Of a DNA stretch of 32,730 nucleotides, positions 16,388 through 24,641 are shown piece by piece (position 1 is the first letter of the stretch; each line of letters opens with the position of its first letter). This stretch comes from an uncultured Opitutaceae bacterium (GTDB taxonomy: Bacteria; Verrucomicrobiota; Verrucomicrobiia; Opitutales; Opitutaceae). The translations under genes were made by a program, and so were the position numbers. The notes below the pieces were generated by a model. That model did no database searches. It saw only the letters and a program-made list of their open reading frames with translations, and was not told the DNA's origin. The stretch is from assembly GCA_903887455.1 (NCBI GenBank), contig CAISPT010000042.1:1-32730 (forward strand). The letters are read 5' to 3'.

Positions 16388-19120
16388 TCAGCCGAGCGAC
16401 TTAAGGAGGCGCTCCAACTCAGCCCGCTTGGCCTGCTGGTCCGAAAGCTGCTTTCGCGCGCCCTCGAGCACCGCCGGCGGTGCTTTGCTGACGAAGGCCT
16501 GGTTGGCGAGGCGGGCCTCGGTGCCCGCGATGTGCTTGGCAAGGGTCTCGATCTCCTTGGCCATGCGGACCCGCTCTGCGGCCACATCTACCGTGCTCGC
16601 TAGGTCAAGATAGAGGGTGCCGAGCGAGGTTACGGCGGCCGGGGCACCATCAACGGCGGCGCGGCGGGAGATCTCGGAGGCCCCCGCCATCCGGCAGAGC
16701 TTGGCCAGGTTCGCCTCCACGGTCGCCCACGGCGCGTCCGCGGCAATCAGGAAGAACTTCACGTCCCGGCGGCTCGCCAGGTTGTGCTCCGCCTTCAAAG
16801 CCCTGGCCCGCGAAACAAAGAGCTTCATCTGCTCCACTATCGCCGCCTGAGCCGGGTCGGGACGGGCCCCGAGGACGCCGAGCGCCGTGGCGCAGCCCGA
16901 GGCGTCGAGGAGGACCGCCTGCTCGATGCGCGCGCCCTCGGGCCCGCTGTAGCCGAGCTGGGACCAGAGCTCCTCGGTAATGAAGGGGATCACCGGGTGG
17001 AGCAGGAGTATGGTCTGCCGGAGCACAAGGTCCTGGATCGCCAGGCACGTGGCCTTCGTGTCCTCGGCCTGGAGCTTGGACTTGGAGACCTCGACGTACC
17101 AGTCGCAGAAGTCGTTCCAGAAAAACCCATAGAGGGCCTGGGTGGCCGCGCTGAACTCAAATGAGGCAAAGGCGCGGTCGACCTCGCGCGTGGTCGCGAG
17201 CAGGCGCTCGAGGATCGCGTGGTCGTCGGCGTCGAACTTGCCGGGGTCAATCCGGGCGAGGATCGCCTTCGTCGTGGAGTTGTCACCTGCCGGCCCACTC
17301 ATCTGGCGGAACCGGCACGCGTTCCAGAGCTTGTTGCAGAAGTTTTTTCCGCCCTCGATGCGCTCCTCCTGGAATCGGATGTCCTGCCCCTGGGGGGCGG
17401 TCGAGACGATGCCGAACCTGAGGCCGTCGGCCCCGTAGGAGTCGATCAGGTCGAGGGGGTCCGGCGAGTTCCCGAGGGACTTGGACATCTTGCGCCCCTG
17501 GGCGTCGCGGATGATGCCCGTGAAGTAGACGTCGCGGAACGGGATCCGGCGCTCGAGGGGCTCGCCCGGTCTCACGAACTCGAGGCCAGCCATGATCATG
17601 CGGGCGACCCAGAAGAAGATGATGTCGGGCCCTGTCACCAGGGTGCTCGTCGGATAGAAGGCATCGAAGCCCTGGGCCTCCATGGAGCCCGCCTCGGGCC
17701 AGCCCAGGGTGGCAAACGGCCAGAGCCACGAGGACGCCCAGGTGTCGAGGACGTCCTCCTCCTGGACCCAGTTCTCGGGGTCGGCGGGGCCCTCAGGGGA
17801 CACGTGGACCTTGGAGGGGTCGGCGAGGTCCGCCTCGGTCAGGAGGTCGCGGTCGATCCCCTTGCGGTACCACACCGGGATCCTGTGGCCCCACCAGAGC
17901 TGGCGGCTGATGCACCAGTCCTGGATGTTCTCAAGCCAGTGCAGATAGACCTTCGACCAGCGCTCCGGGTGGAACCGGATCAGCCCGTCGCGGACGGCGG
18001 ACTTGGCTTCCTCGATCCTCGGATAGCGCAGCCACCACTGCCACGTGAGCCTGGGTTCGATCGGGACGTCTGCCCGCTCGGAGTAGCCCACGTTGTTCTG
18101 GTAGGCCTCCTCGCCAACGAGCGCACCCGAGGCCTTCAGGAGCTCCGCGGCCTTCTTGCGCGCGGCGAACCGCTCCATGCCCGCGAGTTCCGGCCCGGCC
18201 AGATCGTTGAGGGTCGCGTTGGCGTTTAAGATGTCGAGGATCGGGAGCCCGTGCCGCTGGCCGATCTCGTAGTCGACCTTGTCGTGCGCCGGCGTAATCT
18301 TGAGTGCCCCGGAACCGAACTTGGGGTCCACCTGTGCGTCCGCGACAATCGGGATCTCCGCCCGGTTCAGGGGGCGGATCACCCTGCGGCCGACCATCCC
18401 CGCGTACCTCGGGTCGTCCGGGTGAACGGCGATCGCCACGTCGCCGGGAATCGTCTCGGGCCGGGTGGTGGCCACCTGGATGAACTGGCCCGGGGCGTCG
18501 GCAAGCTCGTAGCGGACCTTGAAGAGCGACGCATTGGTCGGCTTCATGATGACCTCCTCGTCCGAAAGCGCCGTCAGCGAGGCCGGGCACCAGTTCACCA
18601 TGCGCTTGCCGCGGTAGATGTGGCCCCGCTTGAAAAGCTCGGCAAAGGTGCCAATGACCGCCTTCGAGTAGGCCGGGTCCATCGTGAACTGGGTCCGGTC
18701 CCAGTCGCAGGAGGCTCCAAGTCTCTGGAGCTGCTCCAGGATCTTGCCGCCCTTCTCCCGTCGCCAACCCCACACCCGCTCGATGAAGGCCTCCCGCCCG
18801 TCGTCGTGTCGGGTCTTCTTCTGCTTGCGCATCTCGCGCTCGACGACGGTCTGGGTCGCGATCCCGGCATGGTCCAAGCCCGGGACCCAGAGCGCAGCCT
18901 TGCCCTCGAGTCTAGCCCTACGGATCAGTATGTCCTGCAGCGTGTTATTGAGCACGTGGCCCATCGTGAGCACCCCGGTCACGTTCGGGGGGGGCATAAC
19001 GATCGAGTAGGAGGCACGGGAGCGGTCGGCCCGCCCGGCGAAGGATCCGGCCTGAAGCCAGGCGGCGTACCACTTCTTTTCCACCTCTCGCGGCTCATAG
19101 CTCTTTGTGATCTCGGGCAT
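16388..19120 (-). CDS. valS: Valyl-tRNA synthetase
   Basis: The 910-residue class I synthetase charges tRNA-Val and edits misacylated threonine. I start it at the ATG at 19120 (MPEITKSYEPREVEKKWY), which matches family N termini; a longer open frame to 19438 would run into the divergent glnD coding region. The HIGH-type motif is TMGH at residues 52-55 within PPPNVTGVLTMGH, and KMSKS is at 544-548. LDHAGIATQ, the editing domain with TTRPETIPGDVAIAVHP, WCISRQLWWGHRIP and VTGPDIIFFWVARM are all present. A C-terminal coiled coil (EIETLAKHIAGTEARLANQA) binds the tRNA in this family. It heads the long minus-strand run and diverges from glnD. Confidence 0.96.
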   Translation of the reverse strand: MPEITKSYEPREVEKKWYAAWLQAGSFAGRADRSRASYSIVMPPPNVTGVLTMGHVLNNTLQDILIRRARLEGKAALWVPGLDHAGIATQTVVEREMRKQKKTRHDDGREAFIERVWGWRREKGGKILEQLQRLGASCDWDRTQFTMDPAYSKAVIGTFAELFKRGHIYRGKRMVNWCPASLTALSDEEVIMKPTNASLFKVRYELADAPGQFIQVATTRPETIPGDVAIAVHPDDPRYAGMVGRRVIRPLNRAEIPIVADAQVDPKFGSGALKITPAHDKVDYEIGQRHGLPILDILNANATLNDLAGPELAGMERFAARKKAAELLKASGALVGEEAYQNNVGYSERADVPIEPRLTWQWWLRYPRIEEAKSAVRDGLIRFHPERWSKVYLHWLENIQDWCISRQLWWGHRIPVWYRKGIDRDLLTEADLADPSKVHVSPEGPADPENWVQEEDVLDTWASSWLWPFATLGWPEAGSMEAQGFDAFYPTSTLVTGPDIIFFWVARMIMAGLEFVRPGEPLERRIPFRDVYFTGIIRDAQGRKMSKSLGNSPDPLDLIDSYGADGLRFGIVSTAPQGQDIRFQEERIEGGKNFCNKLWNACRFRQMSGPAGDNSTTKAILARIDPGKFDADDHAILERLLATTREVDRAFASFEFSAATQALYGFFWNDFCDWYVEVSKSKLQAEDTKATCLAIQDLVLRQTILLLHPVIPFITEELWSQLGYSGPEGARIEQAVLLDASGCATALGVLGARPDPAQAAIVEQMKLFVSRARALKAEHNLASRRDVKFFLIAADAPWATVEANLAKLCRMAGASEISRRAAVDGAPAAVTSLGTLYLDLASTVDVAAERVRMAKEIETLAKHIAGTEARLANQAFVSKAPPAVLEGARKQLSDQQAKRAELERLLKSLG

Positions 19121-19223
19121 GTGAGCCCGCCAGCAAACCGGCAGGGCCCCGCGCAGGCAAGTCCCGGGTGCGCCCCGTCCGGGATTGAATCCGGCCGGGT
19201 GCGGGCTTGAATGGCCTCCCACC
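19121..19223. promoter_or_regulatory. Divergent valS/glnD intergenic region
   Basis: These 103 bases must hold the start signals of both genes. I see a possible hairpin with arms TCCCGG (19162-19167) and CCGGGA (19179-19184). I also see a loosely repeated element, CCGGGTGCG followed by TTGAAT, occurring twice towards glnD. No consensus -35/-10 pair or Shine-Dalgarno site is clear on either strand. Confidence 0.35.
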
Positions 19224-22031
19224 ATGGCACGATCCCTTGAAGAGCTAGCCCGCTCGGCCCTTGTTTTCACACCCGAGACAAGCGGGGCCGACCGGATCGC
19301 GGCCTGCAAGGGGTTCCTGAAGGAGGCGATGGCCGACCTGAAGGGGCGCCACGACCTGGGCGCCTCCGGCATCGAGGTGGAGAACGGCCGCTCCGCAATC
19401 ATCGACTTGCTGATAGCCAGGCTCTTCGACCATGCCATAGCCCTCTACGCCTCGACCAAGGGCCCCACCCCTGCGGCCGTGGCGATGATGGCGCTCGGCG
19501 GCTACGGCCGGAGCGAGCTGGCGCCCTGGAGCGACGTGGACGTCATGTTCCTGTACCCGACCAAGTCGAAGCCCGCTGTGGTCCTGCCCTTCCAGGCGCA
19601 CCTGACCCAGGAGGTGCTCTACCCCCTTTGGGACTGCGGCCTGAAGGTCGGCCACTCGACCCGCACCGTGGAGGAGGTGTTTGTGCAGGCGAAGAAGGAG
19701 ATCATGACCATGACAGCGCTCCTGGAGGGCCGCTACGTCGCCGGGTCGGCGGCGCTGTGCGACTCCTTCCTTCTGGCGTACCGCAACTTCTACACGACCG
19801 ACGACCCGAAGGGCTATATTTTGGCCCGCTTGGAGGACCAGGCTAACCGGCGCTCGAAGTTCGGCGACACGGTCTTCAATCAGGAACCCGACATCAAGAA
19901 CGGCGTCGGCGGTCTGCGGGACTACCAGAACACCCTCTGGATGGCCCGGGTGAAGCTCGGAATCACGCGCATGGACGAGCTCGCGAAGGAGGGGCACCTG
20001 ACCGCGGCGGAGGTCGGGGACTTCGGCCGGGCCTACGACTTCCTGCTGCGCGTCCGCAACGAGCTGCATTTCCAGAGCGTTCGCCCGACCGACACCCTTA
20101 ACCTGGACTCGCAGGCGCGCGTCGCCCTTAGCTTGGGTTACACCCATCCGGTGCTCCTGGACCGGGTTGAGCGCTTCATGCAGGACTACTACCGAGCCGC
20201 GCAGACCATATTCCAGACCTCAAAGAACGTGGAAAGCCGGCTCGCCCTTGCGATCGGCCGCAAGTCGAGCGGCGCGAAAGTCCCGATTCGCGAGGCCCTT
20301 AAGATCGCCCGCCTGCGGCGCGCGAGGCGGGTCGACGGCTTCGTGGTCCGGGGCGAGGAGCTCGCCGCCGAGACCAAGTCGGTGTTCCAGGACGACCCCG
20401 TACGGATGATCCGCGTCTTCAGGCACTGCCAGCAGCTCGACTGCACGCTCGACTTTAACCTGACCCAGCTGATTCGGCAGTCCCTATCACTCATGGACGG
20501 GGTGTTTGAATCGCCCGACGCGGCCACCGCCTTCAGGGCCATCCTTTCGGAGTCCGGGGTCGTCCAACCCGTGCTAACCCGGATGCACGAGCTGGGAGTC
20601 CTGGGGAAGTATATCCCCGAATTCGACGCCCTCACCTGCCTGGTTCAGCACGAATTCTACCACCGTTATACTGCTGATATCCATACTCTTAACGCAATCC
20701 GTGAGCTTGACCTGGTCTTCACCGAGGCGGACCCGATCAAGGTCAAGTACCGGTCGGTCATGCACGAGGTCGAGGACCCCGCTTTGATCTACCTGACCCT
20801 CCTGCTGCACGACATTGGCAAGGCGGTCGGGATCAAGGACCACTCCGAGTCCGGGGTCCGCCTAGCCCTGCCCACGCTGCAGCGCCTGGGGGTGTCCGCG
20901 CGGGGCCAGGCCCTTGTTTCATTTGTTATCAAGAATCATCTCGCGATGGCACGATTCTGGCAGAAGCGGGACGTAGATGACCCGAAGACCTCAGCAAGCT
21001 TTGCGGAGCTCGTGGGCGACCAGGAGCGCCTGCGCTTCCTTTACGTCCACACCTTCTGCGACGCTCGCGGGACGTCCTCGGACCTTTGGAACAGCTACAA
21101 GGACACTTTACATACCACACTATATAGGAACACGCTCGAGCGCCTGAGGCTCGGGGCCGCCGTAGACGCCAGCTTTGAGGAGAAAAGAAAAATGACCGAA
21201 CAGGAACTTATCGCCAAACGGATACCGGGCATAAGCAACGACGAGATCGCCGCTCATTTCAGCCTGCTTCCCGACCGCTACTTCATCCTCACGGATTCGA
21301 GCGAGATCACCTTGCACATCCAGATGGTGAACCGCCTCCTGAAGTCCATTTCCTCGACCGAATCGGTCGGTACGCTTAGGCCCGTGATCGACTGGAAGGA
21401 CGACCTGAACCGGTCGCTCACCGTCGTCAATGTCGTCACCTGGGACCGCGCCGGCCTCTTCTACAAGCTCGCCGGCGCGTTCAGCGTCGCCGGACTGAAC
21501 ATCCTCGGGGCCAAGGTCATCTCCAGGACCGACCACATCGCGATCGACACGTTCTACGTGGTCGAGCCGGGCCACGGCGTCGTTCAGAACGCGGCAGCCC
21601 AGGAATCCTTCGCCAAGATCATCGAGTCGGCGCTCGTCTCCAATTCGGACCTCTACCCGGACATCGTCTCCCAGGCCAAGAAGATCGCCTCAACGCGCTA
21701 TATGTACAACAAGGGCGGTGAGACGCTCCAGAGCTCCTTTCCCCCCACTGTAGACGTCTATCACGAGATCTCCATGCAGCGCACGATCGTGGAGGTCCAG
21801 GCTCGGGACCAGATCGGCCTCCTCTACAGGTTGGCGAAGGTGATCTCCGATTTCGGCTTCGACATCACCTTCGCGCGCATCGGCACCGAGCGCGGCGTGG
21901 CCATCGATACCTTCTACATCGAGAGCGCGAACCATGAGTCGGTGGAGGGCACCGAGCGCCTGGTGAAGCTCAGGGCGGCGCTCACCGAGGTGATAACCCC
22001 CGCGCTCCTGCCGGTGGCCGAGTCGGCCTGA
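19224..22031 (+). CDS. glnD: Bifunctional PII uridylyltransferase / uridylyl-removing enzyme (GlnD)
   Basis: GlnD senses glutamine and adds or removes UMP on PII proteins, controlling nitrogen assimilation. I use the ATG at 19224 (MARSLEELAR), giving 935 residues; a TTG at 19185 lies in the divergent control region. The nucleotidyltransferase motif ALGGYGRSELAPWSDVDVMF stands at about residues 88-108. YTADIHTLNAI and LLLHDIGKAVG (about 525-535) mark the HD domain that removes UMP. Two ACT domains close the protein: LTVVNVVTWDRAGLFYKLAG near 733 and RTIVEVQARDQIGLLYRLAK near 855, the expected glutamine sensors. Slightly longer than E. coli GlnD (about 890). No PII gene (glnB) or glutamine synthetase is nearby. 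Confidence 0.95.
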   Translation: MARSLEELARSALVFTPETSGADRIAACKGFLKEAMADLKGRHDLGASGIEVENGRSAIIDLLIARLFDHAIALYASTKGPTPAAVAMMALGGYGRSELAPWSDVDVMFLYPTKSKPAVVLPFQAHLTQEVLYPLWDCGLKVGHSTRTVEEVFVQAKKEIMTMTALLEGRYVAGSAALCDSFLLAYRNFYTTDDPKGYILARLEDQANRRSKFGDTVFNQEPDIKNGVGGLRDYQNTLWMARVKLGITRMDELAKEGHLTAAEVGDFGRAYDFLLRVRNELHFQSVRPTDTLNLDSQARVALSLGYTHPVLLDRVERFMQDYYRAAQTIFQTSKNVESRLALAIGRKSSGAKVPIREALKIARLRRARRVDGFVVRGEELAAETKSVFQDDPVRMIRVFRHCQQLDCTLDFNLTQLIRQSLSLMDGVFESPDAATAFRAILSESGVVQPVLTRMHELGVLGKYIPEFDALTCLVQHEFYHRYTADIHTLNAIRELDLVFTEADPIKVKYRSVMHEVEDPALIYLTLLLHDIGKAVGIKDHSESGVRLALPTLQRLGVSARGQALVSFVIKNHLAMARFWQKRDVDDPKTSASFAELVGDQERLRFLYVHTFCDARGTSSDLWNSYKDTLHTTLYRNTLERLRLGAAVDASFEEKRKMTEQELIAKRIPGISNDEIAAHFSLLPDRYFILTDSSEITLHIQMVNRLLKSISSTESVGTLRPVIDWKDDLNRSLTVVNVVTWDRAGLFYKLAGAFSVAGLNILGAKVISRTDHIAIDTFYVVEPGHGVVQNAAAQESFAKIIESALVSNSDLYPDIVSQAKKIASTRYMYNKGGETLQSSFPPTVDVYHEISMQRTIVEVQARDQIGLLYRLAKVISDFGFDITFARIGTERGVAIDTFYIESANHESVEGTERLVKLRAALTEVITPALLPVAESA

Positions 22032-22106
22032 GGCGAGGCGCAGGCGGGGCGGCAAGACCCGGCGTAATCCCTTGCAGGACCCCCTCCGCCCTGCACGACT
22101 GGAGGC

Positions 22107-23804
22107 ATGACCGAAGAAGAGGAATTGGCGGCGCTCCATGCGATCTCGTCGCTCGCGTCGGGTTCGGAGGACCCGGCGGCGGCCACCAGGGACATCCTCT
22201 CCACCGTTGCCCGCTGCTTCGGGCCCAAGATCGCCCTTGTCGCCTTCCAGAACCCGGAATCGGGACGGCTGGAGATTGAGGCCTCAACGGGGCTGCCCGA
22301 GGGGACCGAGCCCTGGTTCTCGCCGGGTCAGGGCGTTCCCGGGTGGGTGGCCTGGCACATGAAGCCGGTCGTGATCGGCGACTCGGCCGCGGACCTCCGG
22401 AGCCGCCCGCTCGTGCGGGAGACGCGCAGCGAGATGGCCTCCCCTATCGCCCTTCCGAACGGGCACTTGCTCGGCGTCGTCGCCCTCGAGCACAGCGAGC
22501 CGGGGCATTTCAGCGCCGTCGACCTCGGCCACCTGGTGAGGATCGCCGAGGCCTCGGCCCTGGTTCTCAACAGACTCTGGGAGCTCAGGCACCTTCGGGG
22601 AAAGGCCCGACAGCTGGAGACGCTCATCGCCACAGGGCAGGCGCTAGTAGGGAAGCTGGAGCAGCGCGAACTCTTCGACACTCTCACCCGGGATGCGCTC
22701 GAGATGATGCAGGCGAAGGCGTGCGCGTTCTTCATCTTTGATCCGGCGGCGTCGACCCTAAGGCTCGCCTCGTACCGCGGAGCTCCCGACACCCTCACCC
22801 CCGAGGGGGACCTCCCCTTAAGGCTCTGCCTGGCCGCGTCCGCGGTGAGGACCAGGAAGGCCGTCTCGTTTTCGGACATCCAGTCGCCGGAGTTCCACGA
22901 CCTGCAGGACCTGCCGCGCGACGCGGAGCTCAGAAGCGTGATCGCCACCCCGATGCTTTTCGAGGGCGAGGTCATGGGCGTCCTCTCCTGCTTCACCGAC
23001 CGCAAGCGGGTGTTCGACAACGACGAGAAGAGGCTCTGCAGCGCGCTGGCGAGCCTAGGGGCAGTGGCGCTCCAGAATTCGCGGCTCTACTCGAGGGTCT
23101 TCATGAGTGAGGAGTCTCTCCGCAAGAACGAGCGCCTGACGACGCTCGGACTCCTGGCAGCCGAGATCGCACACGAGATCCGGAACCCGCTCACCGTGAT
23201 CAAGCTCCTGCACGGCGGCATGGGCCTCGACTTTGCGGAGGGGGACCCGAGGCGCACCGATGTCCGCGTGATCGGCGAAAAACTTGACCAGTTAGAGAGC
23301 ATCGTGACCCGCGTCCTCAACTTCGCCAAGGCCCCGACGAGCCTCCACGCCCGTCACCAGGTCGCGGAGATCCTGAGCGACACGCTCGTCCTCGTGAGGC
23401 TCAAGCTCGCCCAGAACAACATCCAGATCAGCTACGAGCCGCCGACCCACCCGGTCGTGATCGAGGGCCACAAGGGCCAGCTTCAGCAGGTGCTGCTCAA
23501 CCTCATCATCAACTCGATGCAGGCGATGCCCGACGGGGGTAAGATATCGCTCAGGCTGGGCGCCGAGCAGCGGGAATCGGGAGGGGTTGCGGCCCTAGAC
23601 ATCTCGGACACGGGGCTCGGGATACCCGACGCGATCAGGGAGAGGATCTTCGACTCCTTCCTCACCGGGCGCCACGACGGGACTGGCCTTGGCCTAGCGA
23701 TCGCCAAGCGCGTCCTCCAGGGCCACAATGGCGACATCCAGCTTGTGAGCACGAGCCCGGCCGGAACCACGTTCAGGATCACGATGCCCCTGGCCCGCGG
23801 CTAG
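22107..23804 (+). CDS. Soluble GAF-GAF sensor histidine kinase
   Basis: The 565-residue protein lacks membrane segments and should be a cytoplasmic sensor. Two GAF-like domains occupy roughly residues 15-155 and 185-325; both contain family-like patches (GQGVPGWVAWHMKPVVIGD; LRSVIATPMLFEGEVMGVLS). The H box AEIAHEIRNPLTVIK has the phospho-acceptor His356. The ATPase domain shows LLNLIINSMQAM (N box), DTGLGIP and GTGLGLAIAKRV. The kinase core resembles NtrB/AtoS-like kinases. No response regulator is adjacent. It follows glnD by 75 bases on the same strand, so a link to nitrogen sensing is possible but unproven. GGAGG stands only one base before the ATG, closer than usual. Confidence 0.9.
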   Translation: MTEEEELAALHAISSLASGSEDPAAATRDILSTVARCFGPKIALVAFQNPESGRLEIEASTGLPEGTEPWFSPGQGVPGWVAWHMKPVVIGDSAADLRSRPLVRETRSEMASPIALPNGHLLGVVALEHSEPGHFSAVDLGHLVRIAEASALVLNRLWELRHLRGKARQLETLIATGQALVGKLEQRELFDTLTRDALEMMQAKACAFFIFDPAASTLRLASYRGAPDTLTPEGDLPLRLCLAASAVRTRKAVSFSDIQSPEFHDLQDLPRDAELRSVIATPMLFEGEVMGVLSCFTDRKRVFDNDEKRLCSALASLGAVALQNSRLYSRVFMSEESLRKNERLTTLGLLAAEIAHEIRNPLTVIKLLHGGMGLDFAEGDPRRTDVRVIGEKLDQLESIVTRVLNFAKAPTSLHARHQVAEILSDTLVLVRLKLAQNNIQISYEPPTHPVVIEGHKGQLQQVLLNLIINSMQAMPDGGKISLRLGAEQRESGGVAALDISDTGLGIPDAIRERIFDSFLTGRHDGTGLGLAIAKRVLQGHNGDIQLVSTSPAGTTFRITMPLARG

Positions 23805-23815
23805 GCCGCCCCACA

Positions 23816-24433
23816 CTACTCCTCGAGCTCGACGTTCCAGTACGCGATATCGAGGAAGTCCTTCCAAATCTCGCGGTGCTGGGTTCCGAGGACCATGGAG
23901 ATCACTGGGCGCCACTTTGGTCTCGAGGGCTTGCGAATGAGGCGCATGCCGGCCTCGTGCGGCAGGCGGTTCGCTTTGCGCGAATTACACCTGATGCACG
24001 AGCAGACGATGTTCTCCCACGTGGTCTTCCCGCCGTAATCCCTGGGGATCACGTGGTCGAGGTTGAGCTGCTCCCTCGGAAGGACCTTGGAACAGTACTG
24101 GCAGGAGTTCTTGTCCCGCTCGAAAACGTTGTTTCGGGTGAGCTTAAGCTCCTTGCACGGGAGCTTGTCGAAGAAGGTGAGTAGGATCACGCGGGGCAGG
24201 CGGATCGTGCGCGTCGGTGTGTGGACCATCTCGAGCTCGACCGCCGTCGGGTGGTCCGCCGAGAAGTCGATCCAGTCCATCATGGAGAACATCCTGAAGT
24301 CGTCCGCCTGCTGGTGGACGACGTGGGCGTGCCCGCGGGCAAGCAGCCCGAAGGCTCGCCTGGCGCCGATGACGTTAACCGCCTGCCATAGGCGATTAAG
24401 GACGAGCACCGGCTGATCAAGGGCTGCCTCCAT
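23816..24433 (-). CDS. HNH endonuclease family protein
   Basis: The 205-residue protein carries an HNH nuclease domain at about residues 103-160: Cys111-x2-Cys114 (CQYC), then LNLDHVIPRDYGG with Asp126-His127, TWENIV with Asn141, and CIRCN (Cys146, Cys149) before K. The four Cys probably bind zinc and the His/Asn core binds the catalytic metal. The N-terminal 100 residues (VLVLNRLWQAVNVIGARRAF, RGHAHVV) recall a widespread family of free-standing HNH proteins found outside phage and restriction loci, whose cellular role is not settled. I chose the ATG at 24433; a TTG at 24466 lies between likely promoter hexamers. It converges on the histidine kinase gene with an 11-base gap. DNA repair is a guess only. 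Confidence 0.85.
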   Translation of the reverse strand: MEAALDQPVLVLNRLWQAVNVIGARRAFGLLARGHAHVVHQQADDFRMFSMMDWIDFSADHPTAVELEMVHTPTRTIRLPRVILLTFFDKLPCKELKLTRNNVFERDKNSCQYCSKVLPREQLNLDHVIPRDYGGKTTWENIVCSCIRCNSRKANRLPHEAGMRLIRKPSRPKWRPVISMVLGTQHREIWKDFLDIAYWNVELEE

Positions 24434-24443
24434 ACGGAACACC

Positions 24444-24473
24444 GAATTAGCGGCGGTGCGCCTCAACTGTCAA
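24444..24473 (-). promoter_or_regulatory. Candidate promoter of the HNH gene
   Basis: On the minus strand a consensus -35 hexamer TTGACA (24473-24468) is followed after 18 bases by TAATTC (24449-24444), a weak -10. Transcription would start only a few bases before the ATG at 24433, implying a very short leader. The -35 is exact, but the -10 match is poor. Confidence 0.33.
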
Positions 24474-24641
24474 GCGACGGAACAGAGTGTTAAGAATCAT
24501 TAAATTCGATTTACTAGTCGGCATCCAAGAATCGGTTACACGCCCCCGAAAGATGTCTTTCTTGCCCGCCGCCCCTTGGCGCCCATCGTGCTGCGCTCCC
24601 GAGGGCGGCCAAAATTCCAGCTGCGCCGCCGGGCAGCACCC

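Noticed and set aside
19185-19223. TTG start for glnD at 19185
   Set aside because: The ATG at 19224 gives a normal N terminus and the upstream codons lie in the shared control region.
19121-19438. N-terminal extension of valS to 19438
   Set aside because: It would overlap the first 200 bases of glnD on the other strand, and the family N terminus begins at MPEITKSYEPREVEKK.
23816-24433. HNH protein as part of a restriction, homing or phage system
   Set aside because: No methyltransferase, intron, intein or phage gene lies near. The family often stands alone in genomes.
24474-24641. Riboswitch upstream of the KimA-like permease
   Set aside because: I looked for the conserved ydaO/c-di-AMP elements and could not recognise them. 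The region is partly AT-rich and partly GC-rich without clear paired helices.
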